A DNA stretch of 64,000 bases from Aromatoleum toluolicum (GTDB taxonomy: Bacteria; Pseudomonadota; Gammaproteobacteria; Burkholderiales; Rhodocyclaceae): NCBI RefSeq assembly GCF_012911005.2, contig NZ_WTVS01000029.1, positions 1 to 64,000 on the forward strand, in the 5' to 3' direction. Shown piece by piece: positions 32,847 through 40,739 of the stretch (the stretch's first letter is position 1; the number at the start of each line of letters is the position of its first letter). The notes below the pieces were generated by a model. It saw only the letters and a program-made list of their open reading frames with translations, was not told the origin of the DNA and did no database searches. The translations under genes were made by a program, and so were the position numbers.

Positions 32847-32988
32847 TGCTAACTCCAAAGTTTATGAATGACGTCAGGTAGCGTCGCCATGCGGCGCGTT
32901 TTCAACCAGACATCACTTGTTTTCCGGCAGGCGTGCCCACCGGGATTTGCCTCCAGCCCGAGGACCGGAGGCAGATTCACGGTCGCGC

Positions 32989-33513
32989 TCAGCGGTTCTT
33001 CTTGACCGGCGCGATCACCATCACCATCTGACGCCCTTCCATCTTGGGCATCTGCTCGACCTGGCCCAACTCCTCCAGATCGGCCTTGACCCGCTCGAGC
33101 TGACGCAGGCCGAATTCCTGGTGCGCCATTTCCCGACCGCGGAAACGCAGCGTCACCTTGCACTTGTCACCGTCTTCAAGGAAGCGCTTGAGGTTGCGCA
33201 GCTTGATCTGGTAGTCGTTCTCGTCAGTTGCAGGGCGAAGCTTGACTTCCTTGATCTGCACCTGCTTCTGCTTGAGCTTGGCTTCGTGGGCCTTTTTCTG
33301 CTCCTGATACTTGAACTTGCCGAAGTCCATCACCCGGCAGACCGGGGGCTGCGCCATCGGCGCGATTTCGACAAGATCCAGCCCGGCTTCTTCAGCTGCC
33401 TCGAGGGCCGTTCTCAGGGACACAATACCGATCGGTTCGCCGTCTTCACCGAGCAGACGAACTTCGGGCGCGCTGATCTCCTCATTGACGCGCTGCTTTT
33501 TTTCTTGAGCGAT
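32989..33513 (-). CDS. infC: Translation initiation factor IF-3, with ATC start codon
   Basis: Binds the 30S subunit and checks start-codon choice. The frame upstream of the first GTG encodes the conserved [20 protein letters not shown] and begins at ATC (33513-33511), preceded by GGAG about nine bases away. This gives 174 residues, the normal length. A non-AUG start is the family rule and lets IF-3 repress its own translation. The core motifs [19 protein letters not shown] and the C-domain RFRGREMAH are intact. It is 27 bp after thrS. Confidence 0.95.
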   Translation of the reverse strand: MAQEKKQRVNEEISAPEVRLLGEDGEPIGIVSLRTALEAAEEAGLDLVEIAPMAQPPVCRVMDFGKFKYQEQKKAHEAKLKQKQVQIKEVKLRPATDENDYQIKLRNLKRFLEDGDKCKVTLRFRGREMAHQEFGLRQLERVKADLEELGQVEQMPKMEGRQMVMVIAPVKKNR

Positions 33514-33540
33514 GGTTCAGTTCTCCACGAATGCCAAAAA

Positions 33541-35457
33541 TCAAATCGAGGTCGACCGCGCTTCAACTTCGCGCTGCCAACGCTCGATCAGGGTATCGAG
33601 GGTCATCTGGCCAAGATCCTGGCCCCCTCGGGCACGCACGGCAACGAGGCCTGCTGCCTTTTCCTTCTCGCCGATGACGATCTGGTAGGGCAGCTTGTGC
33701 ACGCTATGTTCTCGAATTTTATAGGTAATCTTTTCGTTACGCAAATCCGCCTCGACCCGGAAACCCGCCTGCTTCAAGCGTTTTGTGACTTCCGTCGCGT
33801 ACTCGGACTGGCCTTCCGAGATATTCAGCACCACAGCCTGCACCGGGGAAAGCCATAGCGGCAACGCTCCCGCGAAGTGCTCGATGAGGATGCCGATGAA
33901 ACGCTCGAGGGAACCGAGGATCGCGCGATGCAACATCACGGGATACTTCTTGGCGTTGTCTTCGGCGACGTATTCGGCCCCGAGGCGGACCGGGAGATTG
34001 AAGTCGAGCTGTAGCGTGCCGCACTGCCACACGCGATTGAGACAGTCCTTGAGCGAAAACTCGATCTTCGGCCCGTAGAACGCCCCCTCGCCCGGCTGCA
34101 ACTCATACGCGAGCCCTTGCGCGTCGAGCGCGGCCGCGAGCGCGGCCTCGGCCGCATCCCACTGCTCGTCGGTACCGACGCGCTTGTCGGGGCGCGTCGA
34201 CAACTTGATCAGGATGTCATTGAAACCGAAATCGGCGTACACCTTCTGGAGCAGACGGATGAAGGCGGCCGATTCGGCCTGCACCTGATCCTCGGCACAG
34301 AAGATGTGTGCATCGTCCTGCACGAAGTTACGCACGCGCATGATGCCGTGGAGCGAGCCGGATGGTTCGTTGCGGTGACAGGAGCCAAACTCCGCCATGC
34401 GCAGCGGCAGGTCGCGATAGCTCTTCAGCCCCTGATTGAAGATCTGGATGTGGCACGGGCAGTTCATCGGCTTGACGGCGTAGTCGTGCTTCTCCGACTG
34501 CGTCGTGAACATGAGGTCGGAATACATGCCCCAGTGGCCAGATTTCTCCCACAGCGAGCGATCGACGATCTGCGGCGTCTTCACTTCCTGGTAGCCGTTT
34601 TCGAGGATGGTGCGGCGCATGTACTGCTCGACCTGCTGCCACAGCGTCCAGCCGTTGGAGTGCCAGAACACCATGCCGGGCGCCTCTTCCTGCAGATGGA
34701 AGAGATCGAGCAGACGGCCGAGCTTGCGGTGGTCGCGCTTCTCGGCCTCTTCGAGCATATGCAGATAGCTCTCGAGGTCTTCCTTCTTCGCCCAAGCGGT
34801 GCCGTACACGCGCTGCAGCATCTCGTTCTTCGAATCACCACGCCAGTACGCGCCGGCCAGCTTGGTCAGCTTGAAAACCTTGAGCTTGCCCGTGGAGGGG
34901 ACGTGCGGACCGCGGCACAGGTCGATGAAGTCACCCTGGCGATAGAGCGAGACGTCCTCGCCCTGCGGGATCGAGGCAATGATCTCGGCCTTGTAGTTCT
35001 CGCCCTGCGACTTGAAGAAGTCGACCGCCTTGTCGCGCGACCAAACTTCGCGCGCGACCGGGATCTCGCGCTTGGCGAGTTCGGCCATGCGCTTTTCGAT
35101 GCATTCGAGGTCTTCCGGCGTGAACGGGCGCTTGTACGAGAAGTCGTAGTAGAAGCCGTTCTCGATGACCGGGCCGATCGTGACCTGGGCATCCGGAAAA
35201 AGCTCCTTCACCGCGTGCGCAAGCAGGTGAGCGGTCGAGTGCCGGATGATATCCACGCCCTCTTCGCTCTTGTCGGTGACGATCGCAAGCGATGCATCGC
35301 TTTCGATGCGATGCGAGAGATCGACGAGCCTGCCATCCACTTTGCCCGCGAGCGCGGCTTTCGCGAGACCCGCTCCGATCGATGCCGCGACGTCGAGCAC
35401 GGTCACCGGATGGTCGAAGCTGCGAACGGAACCGTCGGGGAGCGTGATGTTCGGCAT
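33541..35457 (-). CDS. thrS: Threonyl-tRNA synthetase
   Basis: Class II synthetase, 638 residues. An N-terminal TGS domain (1-62), the editing domain with [11 protein letters not shown] (zinc/serine editing site, about 73-83) and SDKSEEG come first. The catalytic core with the zinc ligands ([10 protein letters not shown] and later histidines) and a C-terminal anticodon-binding domain follow. First gene of thrS-infC-rpmI-rplT-pheS-pheT-ihfA. A terminator-like hairpin lies 57 bases before the ATG; no strong ribosome binding site is visible. Confidence 0.97.
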   Translation of the reverse strand: MPNITLPDGSVRSFDHPVTVLDVAASIGAGLAKAALAGKVDGRLVDLSHRIESDASLAIVTDKSEEGVDIIRHSTAHLLAHAVKELFPDAQVTIGPVIENGFYYDFSYKRPFTPEDLECIEKRMAELAKREIPVAREVWSRDKAVDFFKSQGENYKAEIIASIPQGEDVSLYRQGDFIDLCRGPHVPSTGKLKVFKLTKLAGAYWRGDSKNEMLQRVYGTAWAKKEDLESYLHMLEEAEKRDHRKLGRLLDLFHLQEEAPGMVFWHSNGWTLWQQVEQYMRRTILENGYQEVKTPQIVDRSLWEKSGHWGMYSDLMFTTQSEKHDYAVKPMNCPCHIQIFNQGLKSYRDLPLRMAEFGSCHRNEPSGSLHGIMRVRNFVQDDAHIFCAEDQVQAESAAFIRLLQKVYADFGFNDILIKLSTRPDKRVGTDEQWDAAEAALAAALDAQGLAYELQPGEGAFYGPKIEFSLKDCLNRVWQCGTLQLDFNLPVRLGAEYVAEDNAKKYPVMLHRAILGSLERFIGILIEHFAGALPLWLSPVQAVVLNISEGQSEYATEVTKRLKQAGFRVEADLRNEKITYKIREHSVHKLPYQIVIGEKEKAAGLVAVRARGGQDLGQMTLDTLIERWQREVEARSTSI

Positions 35458-35514
35458 GATCTCTAGGCCTCGAGAAGGAGTGACGAAAAAGCTGGATGAT
35501 GAAAAACGTGGACG

Positions 35515-35547
35515 AAAAAAAAGTGCGGACGGGCCGCACTTTTTTCC
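35515..35547 (-). terminator. Terminator/attenuator between tRNA-Val and thrS
   Basis: AAGTGCGG (35521-35528), loop ACGGG, CCGCACTT (35534-35541), with A and T tracts outside; on the minus strand eight T follow. It can terminate the tRNA-Val transcript, or attenuate thrS, whose ATG is 57 bases downstream. Confidence 0.8.
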
Positions 35548-35627
35548 TGGAGCACTACAGCGGAGCCCGACTTTTCAGTTTCTGGCTTCAGTAGTAGTTC
35601 GGAAGATCATCTTCCAGCTCCATATGT

Positions 35628-35704
35628 TGGTAGGCGCGATTGGACTCGAACCAACGACCCCCACCATGTCAAGGTGGTGCTCTAACCAGCTGAGCTACGC
35701 GCCT
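35628..35704 (-). tRNA. valT: tRNA-Val (anticodon GAC)
   Basis: 77 bases with encoded CCA. Acceptor AGGCGCG pairs with CGCGCCT, the D-arm is GCTCAGCTGGTTAGAGC, the anticodon stem-loop is CCACCTTGACATGGTGG (anticodon GAC), and the T-arm contains GTTCGAGTC. Confidence 0.96.
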
Positions 35705-35718
35705 GCTAAGAGCTGCGC

Positions 35719-35747
35719 ATTATAGGCATCACTATCGAGGTGCGCAA
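35719..35747 (-). promoter_or_regulatory. Sigma-70 promoter for tRNA-Val
   Basis: Minus strand: -35 TTGCGC (35747-35742), 17-bp spacer, perfect -10 TATAAT (35724-35719), 14 bases before the tRNA 5' end. Could also feed thrS by readthrough. Confidence 0.75.
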
Positions 35748-35806
35748 CATCTTTTTGAAAATTTCTTCAGACACCCCTCCACACGATCCGGCGGGGATTG
35801 CGCGCC

Positions 35807-37399
35807 TCAATGGCTGGTGCCTTCCTCACGCGTGATCTTGTTCCAGACGTTGTACTTGCCGACCGGCTTCTTCATCGGCAGGCGCTTCACTTCCTCGAGC
35901 GTAGTGGCGTCGTAGACGATCAGTGCGCCGTCCATCTCCCACAGGCTCGCGAGCGCATAGCGGCCGTCACGCGTGAACTCGATGTGCGCCAGGGTCTGAC
36001 CCGGAGCCGCCTTGAGCTCCTTGACGATCTCCAGCGTCTGCTTGTCGATGACCTGCAATGTGTTCTTGGCCTCGCGGCTCATCATCGAGTCGACGAAGGC
36101 GTAGCGGCTGTTCTCGTGGCTGCGCAGGAAGAAGCCGGGGCCGCGCGTGGGGATGCGCTTGACGACGCTCCAGTCCTTGAGGTCTATGACCGTGACTTCC
36201 GCGGCCTTGAGGTTGGTGCTCGCCATGACGCGCCGCCCCTGCCAGTCCCACGAGATGCCGGAGCCGAGATGGGGCATGCCGTCGAGCGCGAGATCGGCGA
36301 TCTTGCGGCGCACGTCGAGGTGCACGACCTGGCCTACGCCTTCGCGCGACGCGCCGAGGACGGTGGAGTAGTCCTGCGTGAAGAAGAAGTCGTCGAGCGG
36401 ATCGGCCAGGCTGCTGCGGCGCGGATTCAGGTAGCCGGGGATGAAGGCGCCTTCGCGGTACTTGAAGTCGTGGACGAAGCCGGTCGGGATGTCTTCGACC
36501 TTGCGGTCGTAGCTGATTTCCCAGATCTCGGGGACGTCCTTCAGCGCAGCAACGAAGGACTTGCGCGGAGTGGCTTCGTACACTGCGGAGACACGAGAGC
36601 TGCTCTTGCCCTCGCGGTCGGTGACCGGGATCGATTTCAGCAGGTTGAGGTCGCCGTCGAGCAGCACCAGGGTGTGCGGCAGATAGTTGGCGACGGCAAC
36701 GTGCTCGCCGTCTGGCGATACGGCGACGTTCCGGGTGTTGATGCCGGCGCGGATCTCGGTGACGACCTTGAGGTTCCACAGATCGTATTTCGTGATCCAG
36801 CCGTCACGCGAGGCGAAGAACACGTAGCGGCCGTCGGCCGTGAATTTCGGCCCGCCATGCAGCGCGTGGCGGCTCGGGAAACGGTGGATGCGCTCGAGCT
36901 TGTCACCGTCGAGCACCGAGACGTGATGGTCGCCGGTTTCGACGACGAGGAAAAGGTTCATCGGGTCGGCGTCGAACACCGGTTTCGCGGGCAAGGTCGC
37001 CGGATCGACGTGGGCGACGCGCGAGGCCCGGATGTCGGACTCGCTCCAGGTCGGCGCGGGCACGACCGGGGTATAGATCCACGCGACGAGCGCGGCGATC
37101 TGTTCCTGGGGAATCAGGGCGCCGAACGGCAGCATCTGGGTCGCGGCGCGGCCGTCGCGGACCACCGTCGCGGCCTCCTCCTTGCGCAGGCGCGCGAGGT
37201 TTTCGGGCAGCAGCGCGGGGCCGGTTGCGCCGAGGCGGTCCGGACCATGACAGGCGGCGCAGTGTTGCTGGTAGACCGCCGCGGGGCCGTCTGCGCCCTT
37301 CGAATCGGCAGCATGCAGCGCGAGGGCCGCGCCGACGACGAAGCCGGAAAGGATCAGGACGCGCCGGACGGGCGACGGCAGGGTGTGCGTGGATTTCAT
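35807..37399 (-). CDS. nirN: NirN, heme d1 dehydrogenase (cytochrome c plus d1-type propeller)
   Basis: Periplasmic protein of 530 residues that carries out the last step of heme d1 formation, oxidising dihydro-d1, in characterised systems. Signal peptide (about 1-31), a c-type domain with CAACH at 47-51, then an eight-bladed propeller like that of NirS. NirN rather than NirS because the sequence is far from both NirS copies here and lacks the NirS signatures TGYAVHISR and FLHDGGWD, having instead ASRDGWITKYDLWNL and TNLKAAEVTVIDL. It starts 12 bp after nirJ and ends the - strand nir run. Confidence 0.9.
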   Translation of the reverse strand: MKSTHTLPSPVRRVLILSGFVVGAALALHAADSKGADGPAAVYQQHCAACHGPDRLGATGPALLPENLARLRKEEAATVVRDGRAATQMLPFGALIPQEQIAALVAWIYTPVVPAPTWSESDIRASRVAHVDPATLPAKPVFDADPMNLFLVVETGDHHVSVLDGDKLERIHRFPSRHALHGGPKFTADGRYVFFASRDGWITKYDLWNLKVVTEIRAGINTRNVAVSPDGEHVAVANYLPHTLVLLDGDLNLLKSIPVTDREGKSSSRVSAVYEATPRKSFVAALKDVPEIWEISYDRKVEDIPTGFVHDFKYREGAFIPGYLNPRRSSLADPLDDFFFTQDYSTVLGASREGVGQVVHLDVRRKIADLALDGMPHLGSGISWDWQGRRVMASTNLKAAEVTVIDLKDWSVVKRIPTRGPGFFLRSHENSRYAFVDSMMSREAKNTLQVIDKQTLEIVKELKAAPGQTLAHIEFTRDGRYALASLWEMDGALIVYDATTLEEVKRLPMKKPVGKYNVWNKITREEGTSH

Positions 37400-37411
37400 G
37401 AGGTCCTCGGA

Positions 37412-38617
37412 TCAGGCGGTGCGCTGACGGGGAGCGAAGGGGGTGGTGACGACGCGCGCGCCAACGACCTCGCCGGCCTTCACGCCGATTTCGTCGTCAC
37501 TGAGGTAGCAGCCTGGATCCTCGGCCCACGGGTCTCCGGTGATCTGCTGCGCACGCACGCGCGAGCTGCCGTTGCAGATGTCGAGATGGTGGCAGGCGCC
37601 GCAGCGCCCGGACAACGCGCGCGGATGCTGCTTGAGTCCGGCCATCAGCGGATTGGACAGGTCGCTCCAGATCTCGGAGAACTTGCGCTCGCGGACGTTC
37701 CCGAGCGGCACGTGCCACCACATCGTGTCGGGATGGACGACGCCGAGGTTGTCGATGTTGGCGACGTTCACGCCGCTGGCGTTGCCGCCCCATTGCGCGA
37801 GCTTGCCGCGGATGTGTTCGACATGTTCGGGGAAGCGCCGCGCGACCCAGTGCAGCAGGTAGACGCCGTCGGCGTCGTTGTTGCCGGTGACGAAGTCCTT
37901 CTCGATGCCGCGCCGATGCAGGTCAAGGCAGGTTTCGAAGAGCAGGTCCATCGCGTCGCGCGTGGTCTGGTGGCGTGCGTCGTCGGCGCGGTGCTTGTTG
38001 CCGCGGCCGGCGTAGTTGAGGTGCGAGAAGTAGAACTTGTCGATGCCCTCGTACTCGACGAGGCGCAGCAGCGCCGTCAGGTCGTGGGCGTTGTCCTCGG
38101 TCATCGTGTAGCGCACGCCGACCTTGATGCCACGCGCGAGGCACAGGCGAATGCCGGCCATCGAGGCCTCGAAGGCGCCGTCGAGGCGGCGGAACTTGTC
38201 GTGCGTGGCGCCGATGCCGTCGAGGCTGACGCCGACGTAGTCGAAGCCGGTGTCGTCAATCGCGTCGATATTGGCGTCGTTGATCAGCGTGCCGTTGCTC
38301 GACAGTCCGACATAGAAGCCCATCTCTTTCGCGTGCCGGCCGATCTCGAAGATGTCGGGGCGGAGCAGCGGTTCGCCGCCGGACAGGATCAGGACCGGCA
38401 CGCGGAACGCCTTGAGGTCGTCCATCACCCGGAATACATCGGCGGTCGGCAGCTCGCCGGGGAAATCCTTGTCGGCGGAAATCGAGTAACAGTGCTTGCA
38501 GGTCAGGTTGCAGCGACGGATCAGGTTCCAGATGACGACCGGACCGGGGGGATTGCGGCGCGGGGCGACGGGTGTCGGGTGGTCGAGTTCGCGGATGAAG
38601 TGCGAGATGCGGAACAT
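37412..38617 (-). CDS. nirJ: Radical SAM heme d1 biosynthesis protein NirJ
   Basis: Cytoplasmic radical SAM enzyme that removes propionate chains from didecarboxysiroheme on the way to heme d1. The ATG at 38617 has GAGGAGA ten bases upstream and gives 401 residues; the longer frame is not used. Cluster cysteines are CNLTCKHC (36, 40, 43), the SAM contact is SGGEPLL, and an auxiliary cluster domain is seen as CGACHHLDIC followed by a later Cys. It is preceded by an FNR/DNR-like box and a -10, so nirJN can be transcribed independently of nirS1. Confidence 0.94.
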   Translation of the reverse strand: MFRISHFIRELDHPTPVAPRRNPPGPVVIWNLIRRCNLTCKHCYSISADKDFPGELPTADVFRVMDDLKAFRVPVLILSGGEPLLRPDIFEIGRHAKEMGFYVGLSSNGTLINDANIDAIDDTGFDYVGVSLDGIGATHDKFRRLDGAFEASMAGIRLCLARGIKVGVRYTMTEDNAHDLTALLRLVEYEGIDKFYFSHLNYAGRGNKHRADDARHQTTRDAMDLLFETCLDLHRRGIEKDFVTGNNDADGVYLLHWVARRFPEHVEHIRGKLAQWGGNASGVNVANIDNLGVVHPDTMWWHVPLGNVRERKFSEIWSDLSNPLMAGLKQHPRALSGRCGACHHLDICNGSSRVRAQQITGDPWAEDPGCYLSDDEIGVKAGEVVGARVVTTPFAPRQRTA

Positions 38618-38638
38618 GGGTCTCTCCTCAGTGCTGCC

Positions 38639-38680
38639 ATTACAGCGAACCGCAGCCTTCGGGAAAATGACGCTGGTCAA
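38639..38680 (-). promoter_or_regulatory. FNR/DNR-type promoter of nirJN
   Basis: Minus strand TTGAC-CAGC-GTCAT (38680-38667), nine of ten positions fitting TTGAY-N4-RTCAA. A -10 TGTAAT (38644-38639) follows. The box centre (38673.5) is 41-42 bp from the predicted start near 38632, the class II activator geometry. Leader about 15 bases. Confidence 0.65.
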
Positions 38681-38722
38681 GGGCGGGCGGATGGCCGCGG
38701 GGACCGCAGACGCACCCCACAC

Positions 38723-39055
38723 TCACTCGCCGACGACGACGGCGCCCTTCATCTCGGGATGCGGACCGCAGCGGTACTCGAAACGCCCGGCCTGCGGAAA
38801 GGTGCGCGACCATTTCTCGCCAGGAAAGAAGCGCTCGGACTCTTCGCCGCTCGCTTCGAACAATACCGAATGGCTGGTCCGTTTCTCGTGATTGACCCAG
38901 ATGACCGTGTCGCCCGCCCGGATTTCGACCACGGCGGGCGAGTACTTGTAGTCAAGGATGGACACTTCATGTTCGGCAGCGCAGGCGATACTGGTCTGCA
39001 ACGTTCCGAGCAGGGCGACCACGGCCGCCGCGTTGGTCTTGAGACGCACGATCAT
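38723..39055 (-). CDS. Small type 1 copper protein (cupredoxin, amicyanin/pseudoazurin-like)
   Basis: Periplasmic blue copper protein of 110 residues from the ATG at 39055; a GTG two codons later has better ribosome-binding-site spacing and may be the true start. Signal peptide, with cleavage near ACA-AEHE (about 24-28). The copper ligands are visible: His62 (RTSHSVLF) and Cys96, His99, Met102 (YRCGPHPEM). The C-x2-H-x2-M loop is as short as in amicyanin and pseudoazurin. Lying between cytochrome c-552 and nirJ in a nitrite reductase locus, it is a candidate electron donor to NirS. No separate promoter is seen; a large hairpin precedes it. Confidence 0.85.
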   Translation of the reverse strand: MIVRLKTNAAAVVALLGTLQTSIACAAEHEVSILDYKYSPAVVEIRAGDTVIWVNHEKRTSHSVLFEASGEESERFFPGEKWSRTFPQAGRFEYRCGPHPEMKGAVVVGE

Positions 39056-39083
39056 CCCTCGCAAAGGTGCTTGTCGAACGGAA

Positions 39084-39122
39084 CGAAGCCGCCGCCTCCG
39101 CGGACGGAGGAAGGCGGCTTCG
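39084..39122. repeat. Large nested hairpin between cytochrome c-552 and cupredoxin genes
   Basis: CGAAGCCGCC (39084-39093) pairs with GGCGGCTTCG (39113-39122), enclosing CCTCCG/CGGAGG with loop CGGA. There is no T-tract on the transcribed strand. Likely an mRNA processing or stability element, or a weak terminator. Confidence 0.6.
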
Positions 39123-39142
39123 GTCAGAGGGGCGCGAGCGCC

Positions 39143-40012
39143 TCACTTCGCCGCGGTGATGTCGGCGCTGGTGTCGATGCCGAGCTTGTAGCCAAGCGAA
39201 ACGTGATGGAAGCGACCGGCGGCGCTGTCGTCGTGGATCGCGAAGCCGAAGTTATACGTCTTGCCCGATTCGAGGGCGACATCGCCTTCCCCGCCCGCCA
39301 GCTTGCGTGCGAACACGACCGTCCAGGTGTCGCCGTCGAGTTTGCCGTCGGCACTCACGAGCGCTTGACCGCCTTCCATTACACGCTTGTCGGCGACATA
39401 GCCGTTGAAGCCTTTCTTCTCCCCGCTGCGCCACTGGTACAGGTCGTAGAACTTGCCGTCCGCCAGCGATCCGCCCTTGACGTATTTCAGCTTGGTCTCG
39501 GCGGCGCCCGGCATGGTGCGCGAGTCGACGTGGCAGGTGGACCAGCAGCCGCCGAGGTCCGCGAGTTCGACCTTGCCGCCGGCTTCCAGCATGAAGGCGA
39601 CCTTGACCGGGTTCTTCGCATCCATCTTCGCTGCGCCGGAGGCGGGCGGCTGCTTCCACGAGAAGCGCACGTACAGGTTGTCCGCGTCACGCGCGGCCTG
39701 GACCTTGACCGGAATGGCAGGGGCCTTGCCGGCGATCGGAGTCGGCTCGATCTTCTGCCCGCTCGCCATCTTCTTGCCCATGTCGGTCGTTTCCGAATGG
39801 TGGCAGTCCGCGCAGGTTTCACCCTTCTTCATGCCACGCGCGCCGCCGTGGTCGGTACCCTTGGTGATCCACTCGATCGGGGACACGCCGGGATAGAACA
39901 CGGTGATGTCCTTCGCGGGGACCTTGCTCCAGTCGGGGGCTGCAGCCATCGCGGCGCCGGTCATGCCAGCCAGGAGTGCGCCGACAAGGCCGGCAGTTAT
40001 CGTTTTCTTCAT
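39143..40012 (-). CDS. nirB: Cytochrome c-552, ethylbenzene-dehydrogenase gamma-like (NirB of nirSTB type)
   Basis: Periplasmic cytochrome of 289 residues from the ATG at 40012 (GAGG eight bases upstream); the longer frame runs into nirT. Signal peptide with AMA-AAPD cleavage near residue 24. Two heme motifs are visible: canonical CADCH (67-71) and an unusual CWSTCH (156-161, three residues between the cysteines). The rest resembles the EB_dh heme-binding fold. In Pseudomonas stutzeri nirSTB the third gene encodes a diheme cytochrome c-552; I transfer that name from position and fold. It is not the unrelated NADH nitrite reductase NirB. Confidence 0.75.
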   Translation of the reverse strand: MKKTITAGLVGALLAGMTGAAMAAAPDWSKVPAKDITVFYPGVSPIEWITKGTDHGGARGMKKGETCADCHHSETTDMGKKMASGQKIEPTPIAGKAPAIPVKVQAARDADNLYVRFSWKQPPASGAAKMDAKNPVKVAFMLEAGGKVELADLGGCWSTCHVDSRTMPGAAETKLKYVKGGSLADGKFYDLYQWRSGEKKGFNGYVADKRVMEGGQALVSADGKLDGDTWTVVFARKLAGGEGDVALESGKTYNFGFAIHDDSAAGRFHHVSLGYKLGIDTSADITAAK

Positions 40013-40059
40013 CGTCGATTCCTCAGTTGATTCAGTCGGAGGCCTGTGCCGCGGGCGGC

Positions 40060-40668
40060 TTACAGGTCGTCTTCCTCGGTCATCCCTTCGGGCTTCGTGT
40101 GGGCAATGCCTTTGTGGCAGTCGATGCAGGTCATGTTGTCCTCGCGCGCCATGTCGTGCTGCTTGCGCGCCCGCTGTTTCTGCGAGTCGGCATTCATGCT
40201 CTCGAGGCTGTGGCAGTTGCGGCACTCGCGCGAGTCGGCCGCTTTCATCCGCTTCCACTCGTTGCGGGCGAGTTCGAGGCGCTTGGCCGCAAACTTCTCG
40301 GGCGTATCGATGGTGCCGGTCAGCTTGCCCCAGACTTCCTTCGAGGCCTGCACCTTGCGGACCATCTTGTGCGTCCAGTCCTTCGGCACATGGCAGTCGG
40401 GGCAGGTCGCACGCACCCCGGTGCGGTTCGAGTAGTGGATGGTCTTCTTGTATTCCTGATACACGTTGTCGTGCATTTCGTGGCACGAGATGCAGAAGGC
40501 CTCCGTGTTGGTCGCTTCGAGCACGGTGTTGAAACCGCCCCAGAAGAGCACGCCGATCGCGAATCCCGCGATCAGGAGACCCCCGAACGAATACCTCGCG
40601 CTCGGGCGGCGCAATGACGCCCAGAATCCCTTACGTCCTTCCGGCAGCTTGTCGTCTTTGTCTGTCAT
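40060..40668 (-). CDS. nirT: Tetraheme NapC/NirT-family quinol dehydrogenase
   Basis: Membrane-anchored cytochrome of 202 residues that passes electrons from quinol to periplasmic partners. An N-terminal membrane helix (about 28-48) is followed by four CxxCH motifs at 59-63, 89-93, 149-153 and 181-185. The helix and four-heme layout are NapC/NirT-like. It follows nirS1 by 71 bp, separated by a GC-rich hairpin, and precedes cytochrome c-552. Expected to supply electrons to one or both NirS through c-552 or the cupredoxin. Confidence 0.9.
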   Translation of the reverse strand: MTDKDDKLPEGRKGFWASLRRPSARYSFGGLLIAGFAIGVLFWGGFNTVLEATNTEAFCISCHEMHDNVYQEYKKTIHYSNRTGVRATCPDCHVPKDWTHKMVRKVQASKEVWGKLTGTIDTPEKFAAKRLELARNEWKRMKAADSRECRNCHSLESMNADSQKQRARKQHDMAREDNMTCIDCHKGIAHTKPEGMTEEDDL

Positions 40669-40691
40669 GACACTTCTTTCTCCCTTCCCTG

Positions 40692-40714
40692 CCCCCGCGC
40701 ACGAGGCGCGGGGG
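40692..40714. repeat. GC-rich hairpin between nirS1 and nirT
   Basis: Perfect 9-bp stem CCCCCGCGC (40692-40700) with GCGCGGGGG (40706-40714), loop ACGAG. No T-tract. Positioned to stabilise the upstream nirS1 message or reduce readthrough into nirT. Confidence 0.6.
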
Positions 40715-40739
40715 ACTCAGCAGGCGACCGGAGAACCGA

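Noticed and set aside
35807-37399. Third nirS
   Set aside because: Cytochrome c plus d1-type propeller, but it lacks the NirS motifs TGYAVHISR and FLHDGGWD and sits after nirJ; better called nirN.
35798-40030. Very long + strand open frame (about 1410 codons) across the nir locus
   Set aside because: It is antisense to nirN, nirJ, the cupredoxin and cytochrome c-552, all of which have clear motifs. High GC codon bias leaves the opposite frame open.
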